From NCBI RefSeq assembly GCF_021184045.1, contig NZ_CP073710.1, positions 1-64,000 on the forward strand: a stretch of DNA of 64,000 nt. Direction: 5' to 3'. The notes under the pieces are model-generated. The model saw only the letters and a list, made by a program, of their open reading frames with translations. It was not told where the DNA came from and searched no databases. Shown here piece by piece: positions 45,616 to 55,172 of the stretch. The translations under genes and the position numbers were made by a program. The first letter of the stretch is position 1. The number at the start of each line of letters is the position of its first letter. This stretch comes from Methanococcoides orientis. GTDB taxonomy: Archaea; Halobacteriota; Methanosarcinia; Methanosarcinales; Methanosarcinaceae.

Positions 45616-48135
45616 TCATAATTCATATTTTTCTTCTGTGAATTCTATTATGAACTTTGTTCCCTTATCCTTGTCAAGTGTGATCGTTCCATCGATCTGC
45701 TCGACTAGGTTCGTCACAAGTTGGAGTCCAAGGGATTCGGTATCTCTGAAGTCGATCTCTTCAGGTATGCCACTTCCATTATCGCAGACCGTTAGTGTGA
45801 AGTTGTCTCCAGCACGCTTTATGTCTACTGAGATGATGCCCTTTTCCTTTTTATCTTTAAATGCATACTTAAGTGAGTTCGAAACAAGTTCGTTGATAAT
45901 TATTCCAAGTGGCACCGCTGTATCCATATTCAGGAATATATCTTCCACTTTCAGGTCTATCTTTATATCACGGTTGCCAACAACGTATGACTGTGACAGG
46001 TAATTGATCAGGTTCTTAGTATAGTCCGCAAAGTCGATGCTTTCCATATCCTCGGACTGGTATAACTTCTCGTGTACAAGCGCCATTGTCCTGACCCTGT
46101 CCTGACTATCTCTGAAAGCTTCCTTTACCTTTTTATCCTTGAATTTATCAGATTCCAGGTATAGTAATGTGGATATGACCTGCAGGTTGTTCTTTATGCG
46201 GTGATGAATTTCTTTCTTGCGAATATCCTCTATCTTTATTAGAGCCTCTTCTGCACGCTTTCTTTCATCGATGTTAACAATGATACCTTGCAGGTAGTTC
46301 ACATTCCCTTTTTCATCGCGGCGTATGAATGTTCTCTCATCTGCCCAGAGAATATTGCCATATTTGGTCAGGATCCTGTATTCGATGTTGAACTTTGTAT
46401 CTCCTTCATCACATCTTCTTTGTAGTTCGGCTTCAACTCGTGGAAGGTCCTGTGGGTGGACAATATCTCCATACGTTACTTTACCGCTTTTAAAATCTTC
46501 AAGTGAGTATCCAAATTGTGATATGTTCTTGGATACGAACTCAATAGGCCATCCTTTTTCTGGTTTCCATTTGAATACGACAACAGGGCTGTTCTCGATG
46601 ACCCGTTCCATTTCCTCTTTCATCTGATTGGAGTGTTCAAGGTCTTCTGCATACTTTATTAGTTCCTGTTTGGCTTTTTTCTGTTCGCTGGTGATCTTGT
46701 ATAGGGCCTGCCTTGTTTCTTCGATACCATCTGTGAGTATTCTAAAATCACCTTCTCCTTTGATGCGTATCTTGTGTGTAAAATCCTCTTTCTGGAAAGC
46801 CATCAGCACTGAATTTGATTCATCAATAATGTTATTGATCTTTTCAGCAAACCTGTCAAGGCCATCACCAAGGTCTTTGAAATCACCTTTGAGGCCCGGG
46901 TTGACACGTGTTTCAAGTTCTCCTTTTGCGAGGCCGTTGGCTACACGCATGGTTTCAGCCATAGGTTTTGTGAAAGCATCAAGGATCTCGTTCAAACCTG
47001 ACGGTATGTCCTTGAAATCAATATCGACATCGGTATCAGCACGAGCATATATCTTCCCTCCAACCGCTGCATCGGAAACGTCCTTAAAACTGGCTACAAT
47101 CTCGTTGATAGGTCGTGTTACAAACCCGGCAATGAGGGCTGCAAGTCCTGTCATGAATATGATCGATATGGTAGATATCACAATGAGGCTGTTGCGAAGC
47201 TCAACGACACCCGCAAGCATTTCCTCTTTTGGAACTACAAGTATAAATGAAAAATTACCGGTCTTGATCGGTTCGTAGAACATTACGACCTCTTTCCCTG
47301 TTGTAGGGTCGATGGTATCTATATATCCCTCTCCACCATTTTTGATATCATCTGCCATGGCGGTAATTTCGGGGACATCGAAATCATACAGGGTTTTGTA
47401 ACCGATCCAGTCCTTCTGTTCGGGTTGTGAGATCAGGATGCCTGTATTTCCTGTCATGAATGCATATCCTGTATCGAATGCCTTCACTTCGCTTACCACT
47501 TCATCAAGGTATGTGAGGGATACATCCACACCACCTATGCCAACAAATTCCCCATCCTTTATTATGGGGGTAACGTAACTTACGATGAATACTCCTTCAT
47601 AGAAGTAAGGGTCAATGATCTGGTCTACCTTCAGTTTCTTTGGCAACTGATAATAATCGGAAGTATCATAATTTAGTAGTGGGTCAAGTTGAAGATCTCC
47701 ACTGATCCTGTTCCAGTATGGTATGAACCTTCCTGTGGAATCATGTCCCTGTGCATTTACAAAAGCCATATCCTTACCATCAAAGGCATTTGGTTCATAA
47801 CAAACATAAGTTCCAAGGAGGTCCGGGTTTTTTACCGCTATTTCTTTTAATATTTCATTGACCTCACCCCGATCAGCAGTTTCATATGCTGCCATGGAAT
47901 CTGCTATTGTCTGACCGATTGCATGATTTTTCCGCATGTCAACATCAAACTGGTTTGCATAACCTCTGGATTTTTCGATGGATTGTTCATATGCCAGATC
48001 AACTTCCTGGTTAGTAACCGTGGATATGATGACTGCAGTTGATGTGACAAGTACCAGCAGGACGCCTATTACAATAAAAAGGATCAATTTGGACCTGAGG
48101 GGTACGTTTTTCCATTCTAGTTTTCTCAAAGCCAT
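45616..48135 (-). CDS. dCache-HAMP-PAS histidine kinase (HisKA_2 type)
   Basis: An 839-residue membrane sensor. A transmembrane helix near residues 17-40 (LILFIVIGVLLVLVTSTAVI) precedes an extracellular dCache_1 domain (residues about 60-300; FEGVFIVSYVTPIIKDGEFV). The second helix near 310-335 leads to HAMP segments, a PAS domain (residues about 510-620), then HisKA_2 (HHRIKNNLQVISTLLYLESD) and HATPase_c (ELVSNSLKYAFKDKKEKGII). Double-Cache domains bind small organic acids, amino acids or amines outside the cell. Downstream of a Msr-like regulator and beside the mtbCB genes, an amine or related signal is conceivable (inference). Confidence 0.93.
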   Translation of the reverse strand: MALRKLEWKNVPLRSKLILFIVIGVLLVLVTSTAVIISTVTNQEVDLAYEQSIEKSRGYANQFDVDMRKNHAIGQTIADSMAAYETADRGEVNEILKEIAVKNPDLLGTYVCYEPNAFDGKDMAFVNAQGHDSTGRFIPYWNRISGDLQLDPLLNYDTSDYYQLPKKLKVDQIIDPYFYEGVFIVSYVTPIIKDGEFVGIGGVDVSLTYLDEVVSEVKAFDTGYAFMTGNTGILISQPEQKDWIGYKTLYDFDVPEITAMADDIKNGGEGYIDTIDPTTGKEVVMFYEPIKTGNFSFILVVPKEEMLAGVVELRNSLIVISTISIIFMTGLAALIAGFVTRPINEIVASFKDVSDAAVGGKIYARADTDVDIDFKDIPSGLNEILDAFTKPMAETMRVANGLAKGELETRVNPGLKGDFKDLGDGLDRFAEKINNIIDESNSVLMAFQKEDFTHKIRIKGEGDFRILTDGIEETRQALYKITSEQKKAKQELIKYAEDLEHSNQMKEEMERVIENSPVVVFKWKPEKGWPIEFVSKNISQFGYSLEDFKSGKVTYGDIVHPQDLPRVEAELQRRCDEGDTKFNIEYRILTKYGNILWADERTFIRRDEKGNVNYLQGIIVNIDERKRAEEALIKIEDIRKKEIHHRIKNNLQVISTLLYLESDKFKDKKVKEAFRDSQDRVRTMALVHEKLYQSEDMESIDFADYTKNLINYLSQSYVVGNRDIKIDLKVEDIFLNMDTAVPLGIIINELVSNSLKYAFKDKKEKGIISVDIKRAGDNFTLTVCDNGSGIPEEIDFRDTESLGLQLVTNLVEQIDGTITLDKDKGTKFIIEFTEEKYEL

Positions 48136-48150
48136 ATTGGATGTTCCTTG

Positions 48151-48939
48151 TTAGATGTCTTTCAATTGGCGGGATTGTTTCTGGTAGTATGAGAACAATT
48201 CATCACCCCAGAGGCGAGCACTATCATCAAAACTCATGAGCTTAGTGTGGTCGTACCTGCCATCCTTGTTGAAGAGGCATATGTAAGTAAAACGTTCGGT
48301 GACCGATATGGTCGTCAGTTTGATACTATCATCACAGATATGAAGTTCCGTGTTCTTGGATGATGCAAGTGACTTTAGCTGTTCAAGGCAATCGTTCTTC
48401 ATTCTTTCGAGGACAGAGTCAGTAAGAATAAGCTCGAACTTGATTCCTTTTTCAATGATCTCTGAAAAAAGTTCCGGGTATAGGGGATGGAAATATGATG
48501 CAAACATCTTCACATCTTTTGATCTTGTCAGGTTCTCTGTAAATTCAACAGGAAGGTCGAACATGTGGTTCAGGTCAGGTTCTATCAGCATGCATTGTCC
48601 TAACTCGCCCAGCCTGTATGCAAGAGGTTCCGGTATTGCTGTAAGGTCGCGGGTAGCCCAGTACTCTCTGTTCTCCTCTATTACTTCGAGAGTCTTTAAT
48701 AAGGGGCTCATGTTCTTGACAATTATCCTTCCAACATCCGAAAGTTCGTACTCATCACTTTCATTCTGGATGATCATATCCTGCTCTTTGAGTATCTTTA
48801 TCTGTGGCATCATTGCCTTTGACGTGACATTCAGGGACGCTTTTATCTGATCGATATTCCTTGGTCCCTCAACGAGCAGTAAAAGAAGGTTTTTCCTTTT
48901 TTCAGAAAGCCATATTGTATCACTTAATGAGGATTTCAT
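48151..48939 (-). CDS. Msr-type (DUF1724) winged-helix regulator
   Basis: A 262-residue regulator: an N-terminal ArsR-like wHTH (KRKNLLLLLVEGPRNIDQIK, ASLNVTSKAMMPQIKILKEQ) and a C-terminal DUF1724 sensor domain (LAYRLGELGQCMLIEPDLNH in part; CDDSIKLTTISVTERFTYIC). Methanosarcina Msr proteins of this build control methanol and methylamine-type methyltransferase genes. It is divergent from mtbC with about 357 bases between start codons, and two palindromes lie in that gap. It is therefore the prime candidate regulator of the dimethylamine operon. It is followed after 15 bases by the dCache kinase. Confidence 0.92.
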   Translation of the reverse strand: MKSSLSDTIWLSEKRKNLLLLLVEGPRNIDQIKASLNVTSKAMMPQIKILKEQDMIIQNESDEYELSDVGRIIVKNMSPLLKTLEVIEENREYWATRDLTAIPEPLAYRLGELGQCMLIEPDLNHMFDLPVEFTENLTRSKDVKMFASYFHPLYPELFSEIIEKGIKFELILTDSVLERMKNDCLEQLKSLASSKNTELHICDDSIKLTTISVTERFTYICLFNKDGRYDHTKLMSFDDSARLWGDELFSYYQKQSRQLKDI

Positions 48940-49090
48940 CGAGACTCCTCTATAAAATTCAGTATTAACATTAATGACCCTTTCGGTTGTTCCTCGGGAT
49001 TAACTTCTTTTATGGATCGAATAGTCATATTTTCAAAAAAAATGCCTTTTGATATTGATTACTTAATTGGTCCTTCAATTTACATATATA

Positions 49091-49132
49091 CCAAAGCCTT
49101 TGGATTTTCTCATGCCTTTGGAATATCCAAAG
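49091..49132. promoter_or_regulatory. Palindromic CCAAAG/CTTTGG boxes upstream of mtbC
   Basis: CCAAAGCCTTTGG (49091-49103) is a palindrome of 6-bp arms. CTTTGGA ... TCCAAAG (49116-49132) is a second with 7-bp arms. They follow a TATA-like TTTACATATATAC at 49078-49090, and another TATA-like CTATATATG lies at 49198-49206. They are the best operator candidates for the adjacent Msr-type regulator. Otherwise the 48940-49296 gap contains only AT-rich leader sequence. Confidence 0.55.
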
Positions 49133-49296
49133 CCAATAGTCATTTCTCATGGGCTTTTCCATTTCCAACATCAGTCGAACTTTCAACGTAAATTATGCTA
49201 TATATGATTCTGGTTTTTCAATATATGGTGGTGAGGAGTAATCCTGCTACCATAATTATGTGGTAATTATTCCACAACTTTAATGGAGGTTGTAAC

Positions 49297-49941
49297 ACGA
49301 CAAACGAGGAATTATTCAAAGCACTATCCGATGCGGTAGTAAGTTGCAAGAAAGATGATGTAATCGCTGCAGTAGGCAAGGCAAAGGGCCAGGCTCCCGC
49401 AGTAGAACTTATTGACAACGGTCTTGCAGCAGGTATGAACGAAGTTGGTGTACTCTTCGAGAGAGGAAAACTCTTCCTTCCACACGTTATGATGGCAGCA
49501 GATGCAATGTCTGCTGGTGTAGAGTTACTTCAGGACGAACTTGCATCCGGTGAAGGCGCAAGCAGCAAGCTAGGTGTAATCGTCAACGGTACTGTTGAGG
49601 GCGACGTTCACGACATCGGAAAGGCAATCGTATCAACCATGCTCCAGGCAGCAGGTTTTGAAGTCCACGATATTGGTAGGGATGTTCCACTCCAGAACTT
49701 CATCGACAAGTGCAAGGAAGTAAATGCTGACATGGTCGGTCTTTCCGCACTTATGACAACCACACTCCAGGGCCAGAAAGAAGTTATTGAACTTCTCAAG
49801 GAGAACGGCATGAGAGATGGTATCAAGGTAATGGTCGGCGGCGCTCCAGCAACAGATGCATGGGCAAAGAAGATCGGTGCAGACTGCTATGCAGAAAATG
49901 CAAGTGAAGCTGTAGTAAAAGCAAAGGAATTACTTCTTTAA
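49297..49941 (+). CDS. mtbC: Dimethylamine corrinoid protein MtbC; ACG at the start position
   Basis: A 214-residue cobalamin protein that accepts the methyl group from MtbB and passes it to a coenzyme M methyltransferase. The B12 motif EGDVHDIGKAIVSTMLQAAG contains DxHxxG; GLSALMTTTLQG and VMVGGAPATDAWAKKIGAD complete it. The four-helix cap begins TNEELFKALSDAVVSCKKDD. The frame has no ATG, GTG or TTG before an internal ATG at 49435 (codon 47), which would delete the cap. A GGAGGT ribosome-binding site at 49285-49290 lies six bases before ACG 49297, where ATG is expected. Start codon therefore either non-canonical ACG or a sequence error. The TAA is followed 18 bases later by mtbB. Confidence 0.88.
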   Translation, partial: TTNEELFKALSDAVVSCKKDDVIAAVGKAKGQAPAVELIDNGLAAGMNEVGVLFERGKLFLPHVMMAADAMSAGVELLQDELASGEGASSKLGVIVNGTVEGDVHDIGKAIVSTMLQAAGFEVHDIGRDVPLQNFIDKCKEVNADMVGLSALMTTTLQGQKEVIELLKENGMRDGIKVMVGGAPATDAWAKKIGADCYAENASEAVVKAKELLL

Positions 49942-49959
49942 TTTTATGGGGTTATTAAA

Positions 49960-51363
49960 ATGGCAACAGAATATTTCTTAAGAATGGGTGACGGTGCAAA
50001 GATCTTCCTGACTAAGGAAGATATCATGGCTGACATCGAGGCAGGTTGTGCTGATGCAGCAGACCTTGGTGACATTCCATCCCTTTCAGAAGATGAAATG
50101 GAGAAGATGCTTGACATTATCACATCTCCTGGCAGGATCGTCGGTGTCGAACCAGGTATGGAAGTTCCTGTAACTCACGATATCGGTTCCATCCGTATTG
50201 ATGGTGACCAGGGTAACAGTGGTGTAGGTATTCCTTCCAGCAGACTGGTAGGTTCAATGATCCACGAGCGTGCTTTTGGTGCAGACACAATGGAACTCGG
50301 TCATATCGACTACAGTTTCAAGCCTGTCAAGCCAGTCATCTCTCAGGAATGTCAGACAATGGAAGTTTGCCAGGAGAATATGATAATTCCTATGCTCTAC
50401 GGTGCAATGCCAAACATGGGTCTGTACTACACTCCTGATGGTCCATTCGAGAACCCAGGCGACCTCATGAAAGCATTCAAGATATCTGAAGCTCAGGAAT
50501 CTATACAGAAAGCTGGTGACCACGGTATTCGTGACATGGTCTGGATCATGCAGAGACTCCAGCATGTTGGTGGCGACGGTGTAAACTTCGATACCATCGG
50601 TGCAGCCGGTGACGGTGACATGTATGCATCCCTTAATGCTATCGAAGCACTGAGGAAAGAATTCCCAGGAATCTACATTGAAGCAGGTATGGCAGGAGAA
50701 CTCGTTCTCGGTATGCACGGAGAGCTTGAGTATGATGGCACAACACTTGCAGGTCTGTGGCCACACCAGCAGGCACCACTCGTATCAAAGGCAGGAGCAA
50801 ACGTATTCGGTCCTGTGGTTAACACTAACACAAGCAAGAGTGCCGCATGGAACCTTGGTCGTGCAGTTACATTCATAAAGTCAGCTGTTGAGGCAGCCAC
50901 AATTCCATGTCATGTTGATATGGGTATGGGTGTCGGTGGTATCCCAATGCTTGAGACTCCTCCAATCGATGCAGTAACAAGGGCAAGCAAGGCAATGGTC
51001 GAGATTGCCGGTGTTGACGGAATATAGATCGGTGTTGGCGACCCACTCGGTATGCCAATCGCACACATCATGGCCTCTGGTATGACTGGAATGAGAGCAG
51101 CTGGTGACCTTGTTGCAAGGATGGAATTCTCCAAGAACATGAGAATCGGTGAAGCAAAGGACTTCGTTGCAAAGAAACTTGGTGTTTCAAACGCAGACCT
51201 CTCCGACGAGTACGTCATGAGGGAAGTCAGAGAAGAGCTCGACATTGGTGTAATCACATCAGTTCCTGGCTGTGCAAAGGGTATTGCAGCTAAAATGAAC
51301 ATCGAGAAGCTTCTCGGAATCGACATCAACTGCTGTGACAAGTTCAGGGAAACTACAGCTTAA
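49960..51363 (+). CDS. mtbB: Dimethylamine:corrinoid methyltransferase MtbB (pyrrolysine-containing)
   Basis: A 467-residue enzyme that demethylates dimethylamine onto MtbC. The frame contains TAG at 51025-51027, codon 356, directly after EIAGVDGI and before [20 protein letters not shown], exactly the pyrrolysine position known for MtbB. It ends at TAA 51361-51363. Pyrrolysine is needed in the active site to activate the amine. Start ATG follows GGGGTTATTAAA. It is cotranscribed with mtbC upstream and the permease downstream. pylTSBCD are outside this window. Confidence 0.97.
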
Positions 51364-51469
51364 GCTGTAATAAACCGTATATTGTGCCGATATTGGCCTG
51401 CCAGATATCAGGTCAATATCGATTTTATCTTTATTATGTGAATCGTTATAAAAAGGAGTGTGATGGAAT

Positions 51470-52972
51470 ATGTCTGAAGAAAAACCATCCGGTGTAGACT
51501 GGGCACACGCAGAGCAGTGTGCTAAAGTCGTCTGTGAAACCGGTGAGCTTGAACGATCGATCGATTGGAAACAGGGACTGGCTATTGCTATTGGTGTACC
51601 TTTATTGATCTTGCCATCTATTGGTTATTTTGCTAGTTATCTATGGTCATTTGCTATTATTGTGTGGGGTCTCTCTGTTTTCCAGGGATTTATGCAGAAC
51701 CTCGCTTATGGTGAACTTGCAACAACTTTCCCTAACGCATCCGGTCTGCCTGGATTTGCGCAGAACGTTTTCAAGTCACCTAATCATGAAGGAAAGTATG
51801 ACAAGGGTAAATTGATCGGTGGATTCAGTGCATGGAGTTACTGGTTCGCATGGAATCCTGTACTTGCTATCTTCGCAATCCTTGTAGGTTTCTATCTTCA
51901 CAGTCTGTTCCCTTCACTGGCAGCAACTTTCAGTGAGTACCAGCTTGCAATGATCGCAGGTGTTGTGATCTTCGGTGGACTTATACTTGTTAACTACCGT
52001 GGACTTTCAAGTGGTGCGCTTGTAGGTTATATTCTTGCAGCTTTCTCACTTATTCCAATGGCAATTATTACACTGGCACCTTATGCAACCGGTGACTTCG
52101 CAATGGCTAATATCACCAGCACATGGTTGCCAACTGACTGGGCATGGGATTTCCATCATATCCTGATCTTGCTTGGTATCTTTGCAATGGCTCAGTGGAG
52201 TGCTTGTGCATGGGAAACTGCAGCTATCTATGGTCCTGAATATAAGAAGCCAGGTTCTGATGTACCAAAGGCATTGTTCTCCTGTGGTGCTATCTGTCTG
52301 GTAGCTTACGTCCTTGTGCAGATGACCATTACCGGTGTACTCGGTATCGATGGTATTGCAGCTGCACCAATTGATCCAATGCTTCCACTTGCACAGGCAG
52401 CACTCGGTGATGTCGGTTCAACAGTAGCTATTGTCATGCTCATTGCAGCAATGGTATTGATCATCCAGACTGCATATCTTGGTTCCTCAAGGGCAATGCA
52501 CTCAATGGCAACTGAAGGAAACCTTCCTAAAGTATTCGCAAAGACAAATGCACACGGTACTCCAATCCTTGCAATGGTCGTTATCGGTATCTTCAACCTG
52601 ATCCTGATCTCAATGGGTACTCCATCAGCTATCCTTGCTGCATCAGCAATCGGATATGTTTGTGCTAACGGTATCAGTCTTTTCGCATACGTAAAGGCAA
52701 AATCAAGGCCTGACCTTGCTGGACTCGAAAGGCCATTCAAGGCACCAGCCGGATGGAAGAACGTTGCACTGTTGTTCGGTCTCTTCAACCTTCCACTCTG
52801 TCTGGTCGGTGTGATCTACCTTAACAGTGTTGAAGGCAGCTGGTTCTCAACCATTGTCGGAATATGTGTGCTTGGTCTCTATGTTCCAATGTGGTTCTAC
52901 TCACAGCACGAGGCTCATGTCGATAAGATCGCTGCTGTAAGTATGGTATCAGCAATTTCAAAGGAGAAATGA
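51470..52972 (+). CDS. APC-superfamily methylamine permease
   Basis: A 500-residue transporter with about 12 membrane helices (LYSYFASYLWSFAIIVWG-like first helices; AMITLAPY; VLIIQTAYLGSSRAMHSMAT). It belongs to the amino-acid/polyamine permease superfamily. Position right after mtbB, with a 106-base gap and a strong GGAGTG ribosome-binding site, argues that it imports dimethylamine, as the named permeases of methylamine operons do in Methanosarcina. The substrate is inferred from context. The operon ends at the hairpin after its stop codon. Confidence 0.92.
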   Translation: MSEEKPSGVDWAHAEQCAKVVCETGELERSIDWKQGLAIAIGVPLLILPSIGYFASYLWSFAIIVWGLSVFQGFMQNLAYGELATTFPNASGLPGFAQNVFKSPNHEGKYDKGKLIGGFSAWSYWFAWNPVLAIFAILVGFYLHSLFPSLAATFSEYQLAMIAGVVIFGGLILVNYRGLSSGALVGYILAAFSLIPMAIITLAPYATGDFAMANITSTWLPTDWAWDFHHILILLGIFAMAQWSACAWETAAIYGPEYKKPGSDVPKALFSCGAICLVAYVLVQMTITGVLGIDGIAAAPIDPMLPLAQAALGDVGSTVAIVMLIAAMVLIIQTAYLGSSRAMHSMATEGNLPKVFAKTNAHGTPILAMVVIGIFNLILISMGTPSAILAASAIGYVCANGISLFAYVKAKSRPDLAGLERPFKAPAGWKNVALLFGLFNLPLCLVGVIYLNSVEGSWFSTIVGICVLGLYVPMWFYSQHEAHVDKIAAVSMVSAISKEK

Positions 52973-52994
52973 TAAACAACTCCTTTATTTGTCA

Positions 52995-53035
52995 AGCGGT
53001 TCCCGGATATTTCCGGGGACTGCTGTCTTTTTAGT
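52995..53035 (+). terminator. Terminator of the dimethylamine operon
   Basis: The 13-bp arms AGCGGTTCCCGGA (52995-53007) and TCCGGGGACTGCT (53012-53024), with two G-U pairs, have a 4-base loop and are followed by GTCTTTTTAG. It closes mtbC-mtbB-permease. Confidence 0.85.
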
Positions 53036-53093
53036 ATATTAATTAAAAATCGTATTTATTCAATTTATCTTTTGGAGTGGAGTGGGTGCTATA

Positions 53094-53990
53094 ATGAAAG
53101 GAATCGTAAATTTACCGGATATTCAAGATGAGATGCCTGAGGTAGCATTCGTGTGGAGGTCTGAATATGGCTGGCCACTGGAATCCGTTTCAGATAATGT
53201 ATCTTTTTTCGGTTATGAACCCGATGATTTTCTAATTGGCGGCCTTTCTTATGAGGATATTATTCATCCTACTGACCTTGAAATGGTTAGAAAAGCCCTG
53301 GAGAATTACTCTGATAGTTCCGTAGGGGATCTGGTGCAGGAATACAGGATATTGAAAGCAGATGGTGATATCAGGTGGGTTCGTGAGAAGACACAGATCA
53401 TCTATGATATGGATGGCCAAATGCAATACTTGACTGCGAAGATCGTTGATATCAATGATGAAAAACAACATGATGATTTTATGTTCATTCAGGACGAGCT
53501 GGGCAGTGATCTTAGCTGGCCTGTTAATCTGGAGGACTCAATGGATGTCCTTCTTGAGCTGACCACTCAGCTCGATGCTATCGATATTTGTGCTTTGTAT
53601 GTGGTTGATGAGGTTACCGGGGGGTTGGTACTTGTTAATCATAAGGGACTTTCAAATGACTTTGTGAACAGTGTCTCTTATTTTGGTGCTGATTCCGGTC
53701 AGGTGAACTTTGCACAGAAAGGCTTCCCTATTTACAAGCATTATTCTGAGGTCTATCCTTTCATTACGGGTCCGCGGATGCAGGATGAGGGTTTGCAGGG
53801 TACTGCTATTATTCCTATTCATCATGAACACCGCTTTGTGGGATTATTGATCGCTTCATCTTCTTCTGAATTCATTATTCCTGAAGGTGATCGTGATAGT
53901 CTTGATGTGATCAAGTCTTTGGCCGGTCTTATGATCAGTAATATGACGATGTCCGTAATGAGTGATGGTATGCATTACAGTACGGCATGA
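53094..53990 (+). CDS. PAS-GAF protein without output domain
   Basis: A 298-residue soluble protein. A PAS fold covers residues about 15-130 (FVWRSEYGWPLESVSDNVSF; PTDLEMVRKALENY; IRWVREKTQIIYDMDGQM) and a GAF-like domain follows (SMDVLLELTTQLDAIDICAL to SLDVIKSLAGLMISNMTM). There is no kinase, HTH or cyclase module, so it must act through partners. The PAS opening FVWRSEYGWPLE-S matches the PAS of the dCache kinase here, VFKWKPEKGWPIEFVSKNIS. The ATG at 53094 has GGAGTGGAGTGGG upstream. It overlaps the response regulator gene or lies just before it. Confidence 0.85.
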   Translation: MKGIVNLPDIQDEMPEVAFVWRSEYGWPLESVSDNVSFFGYEPDDFLIGGLSYEDIIHPTDLEMVRKALENYSDSSVGDLVQEYRILKADGDIRWVREKTQIIYDMDGQMQYLTAKIVDINDEKQHDDFMFIQDELGSDLSWPVNLEDSMDVLLELTTQLDAIDICALYVVDEVTGGLVLVNHKGLSNDFVNSVSYFGADSGQVNFAQKGFPIYKHYSEVYPFITGPRMQDEGLQGTAIIPIHHEHRFVGLLIASSSSEFIIPEGDRDSLDVIKSLAGLMISNMTMSVMSDGMHYSTA

Positions 53991-54052
53991 ATGGGTATAT
54001 GTTGGGGTATGGGTACGGGAACACTCTTTTTGAGATGATCTGGATAGTTAAT

Positions 54053-54457
54053 ATGAAAAGTAAAAAAATAGTTGTTGTTGAAGATGAATTGATCGTCGGA
54101 ATGATGATCAAGTTGAAACTTGAGAAGATGGGTTACTCTGTAGCTGGCTTTGCTTCAAAAGGCAAAGATGCCATTTCCATGGTGGGTGCGATACATCCTG
54201 ATCTGATACTTATGGATATAAGGTTAAAGGGTGGTATGGATGGCATTGAAACAGCGATGAGGATACGCGATTCATATAATGTCCCGATAGTGTTCATTAC
54301 AGCAGATTCTTCTAAGGCTACTCGTGAACGGGCAAATCTGGCAGGTCCCCAGGGTTACCTCACGAAGCCCTTTATGGATGAAGATCTGGGAAATATCGTT
54401 CATTCTGTGTTTTACAACTCCGTGGATGGGGTGGGAGAAGTTAACGTTTCGGCCTGA
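54053..54457 (+). CDS. Response regulator (receiver domain only)
   Basis: A 134-residue receiver with acidic pair VVVEDELIVG, phospho-acceptor Asp in HPDLILMDIRLKGGMDGIET, Thr in IVFITADSSKATRERA and Lys in GYLTKPFMDEDLGN. The best start is ATG 54053 (MKSKKIVVVEDE); an ATG at 53987 overlapping the PAS-GAF stop (ATGA) gives a 22-residue extension unlike the family. It is closely related to the receiver at 45.2 kb (LMDIMLKGDMDGVEA). Gene order suggests it works with the PAS-GAF protein. Confidence 0.9.
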   Translation: MKSKKIVVVEDELIVGMMIKLKLEKMGYSVAGFASKGKDAISMVGAIHPDLILMDIRLKGGMDGIETAMRIRDSYNVPIVFITADSSKATRERANLAGPQGYLTKPFMDEDLGNIVHSVFYNSVDGVGEVNVSA

Positions 54458-54648
54458 TTTGCGTTCAGGTTTAATCGTGGCTTCTCTTTCCTTTTCCAAT
54501 CTTTTTTTATTTTTTTATTTCTAAAATCATTTTTTGGATACATCTGGAGTGCAACTCGGTTTTATTGTATTTTTCCACAAAGGCAATTTGCCGATATCGT
54601 CTACTTTTTTTTAGTCTTTAAAGGTATTGTCCTATCAAAAAATCGAAA

Positions 54649-54660
54649 CCTATATATATA
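54649..54660 (+). promoter_or_regulatory. Strong TATA box upstream of a small membrane protein
   Basis: CCTATATATATA is a near-ideal archaeal TATA with a preceding purine-rich GAAA. The predicted leader of about 95-100 bases before ATG 54784 is GC-richer than its surroundings. No other feature was seen in 54458-54783. Confidence 0.55.
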
Positions 54661-54783
54661 ACATCATCTTTTAGGAAAAAACACTTCTAAATAACAAAAC
54701 GAGTCGCGGTTTGTGTATATACGATACCGGTTAACTTTCAGCCTCTATCGCATGCTTAGCCCCCTCATTGAGCGTGATAAAAA

Positions 54784-54960
54784 ATGGTAGAAATAGAAGA
54801 TGTTATTATTGGAGCTTTTGCATTTGCAGGAATAGCAACATTGATCATTTATGTACTTACAAATCCTGGTGGAATAATCCCTCTAAACCTTCAGGATGTT
54901 GCAGTTGGTTCCTTTGTCGTTTTTGCACTTAGCAAAGTGTCCTTCCTGTCAAGTCTTTGA
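54784..54960 (+). CDS. Small membrane protein, 58 residues
   Basis: MVEIEDVIIGAFAFAGIATL, a helix IIYVLTNPGGIIPLNLQDVA, and a second hydrophobic segment VGSFVVFALSKVSFLSSL. Two membrane helices with a short polar loop are likely. It has its own strong promoter. I do not recognise the family. It lies between signalling genes and an integral membrane protein gene. Confidence 0.7.
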   Translation: MVEIEDVIIGAFAFAGIATLIIYVLTNPGGIIPLNLQDVAVGSFVVFALSKVSFLSSL

Positions 54961-55172
54961 TGGTGAGGCATTTCCTCCATATGTTGGCGTATGGAGGTGT
55001 AGGCCTACACCATCGTATCTTTCTGCTTTTAATGATCATATGCCTGTATTTATTTCCTGTTCGATTTGATCTGTTATTTCGTTATAGCAATCTGGTTTTT
55101 TTAGGACGAACGGAAAATTTAAGTTCTATCCTTCATTGATATGTTCGAATATCTGTTTCGGGAGACTGTCCT

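Noticed and set aside
49435-49941. mtbC starting at the internal ATG 49435
   Set aside because: It would remove the conserved four-helix cap encoded upstream in frame and leave the excellent GGAGGT unused.
49960-51027. mtbB as a gene ending at TAG 51027
   Set aside because: Sequence continues in frame with the rest of the methyltransferase, and codon 356 is the known pyrrolysine site.
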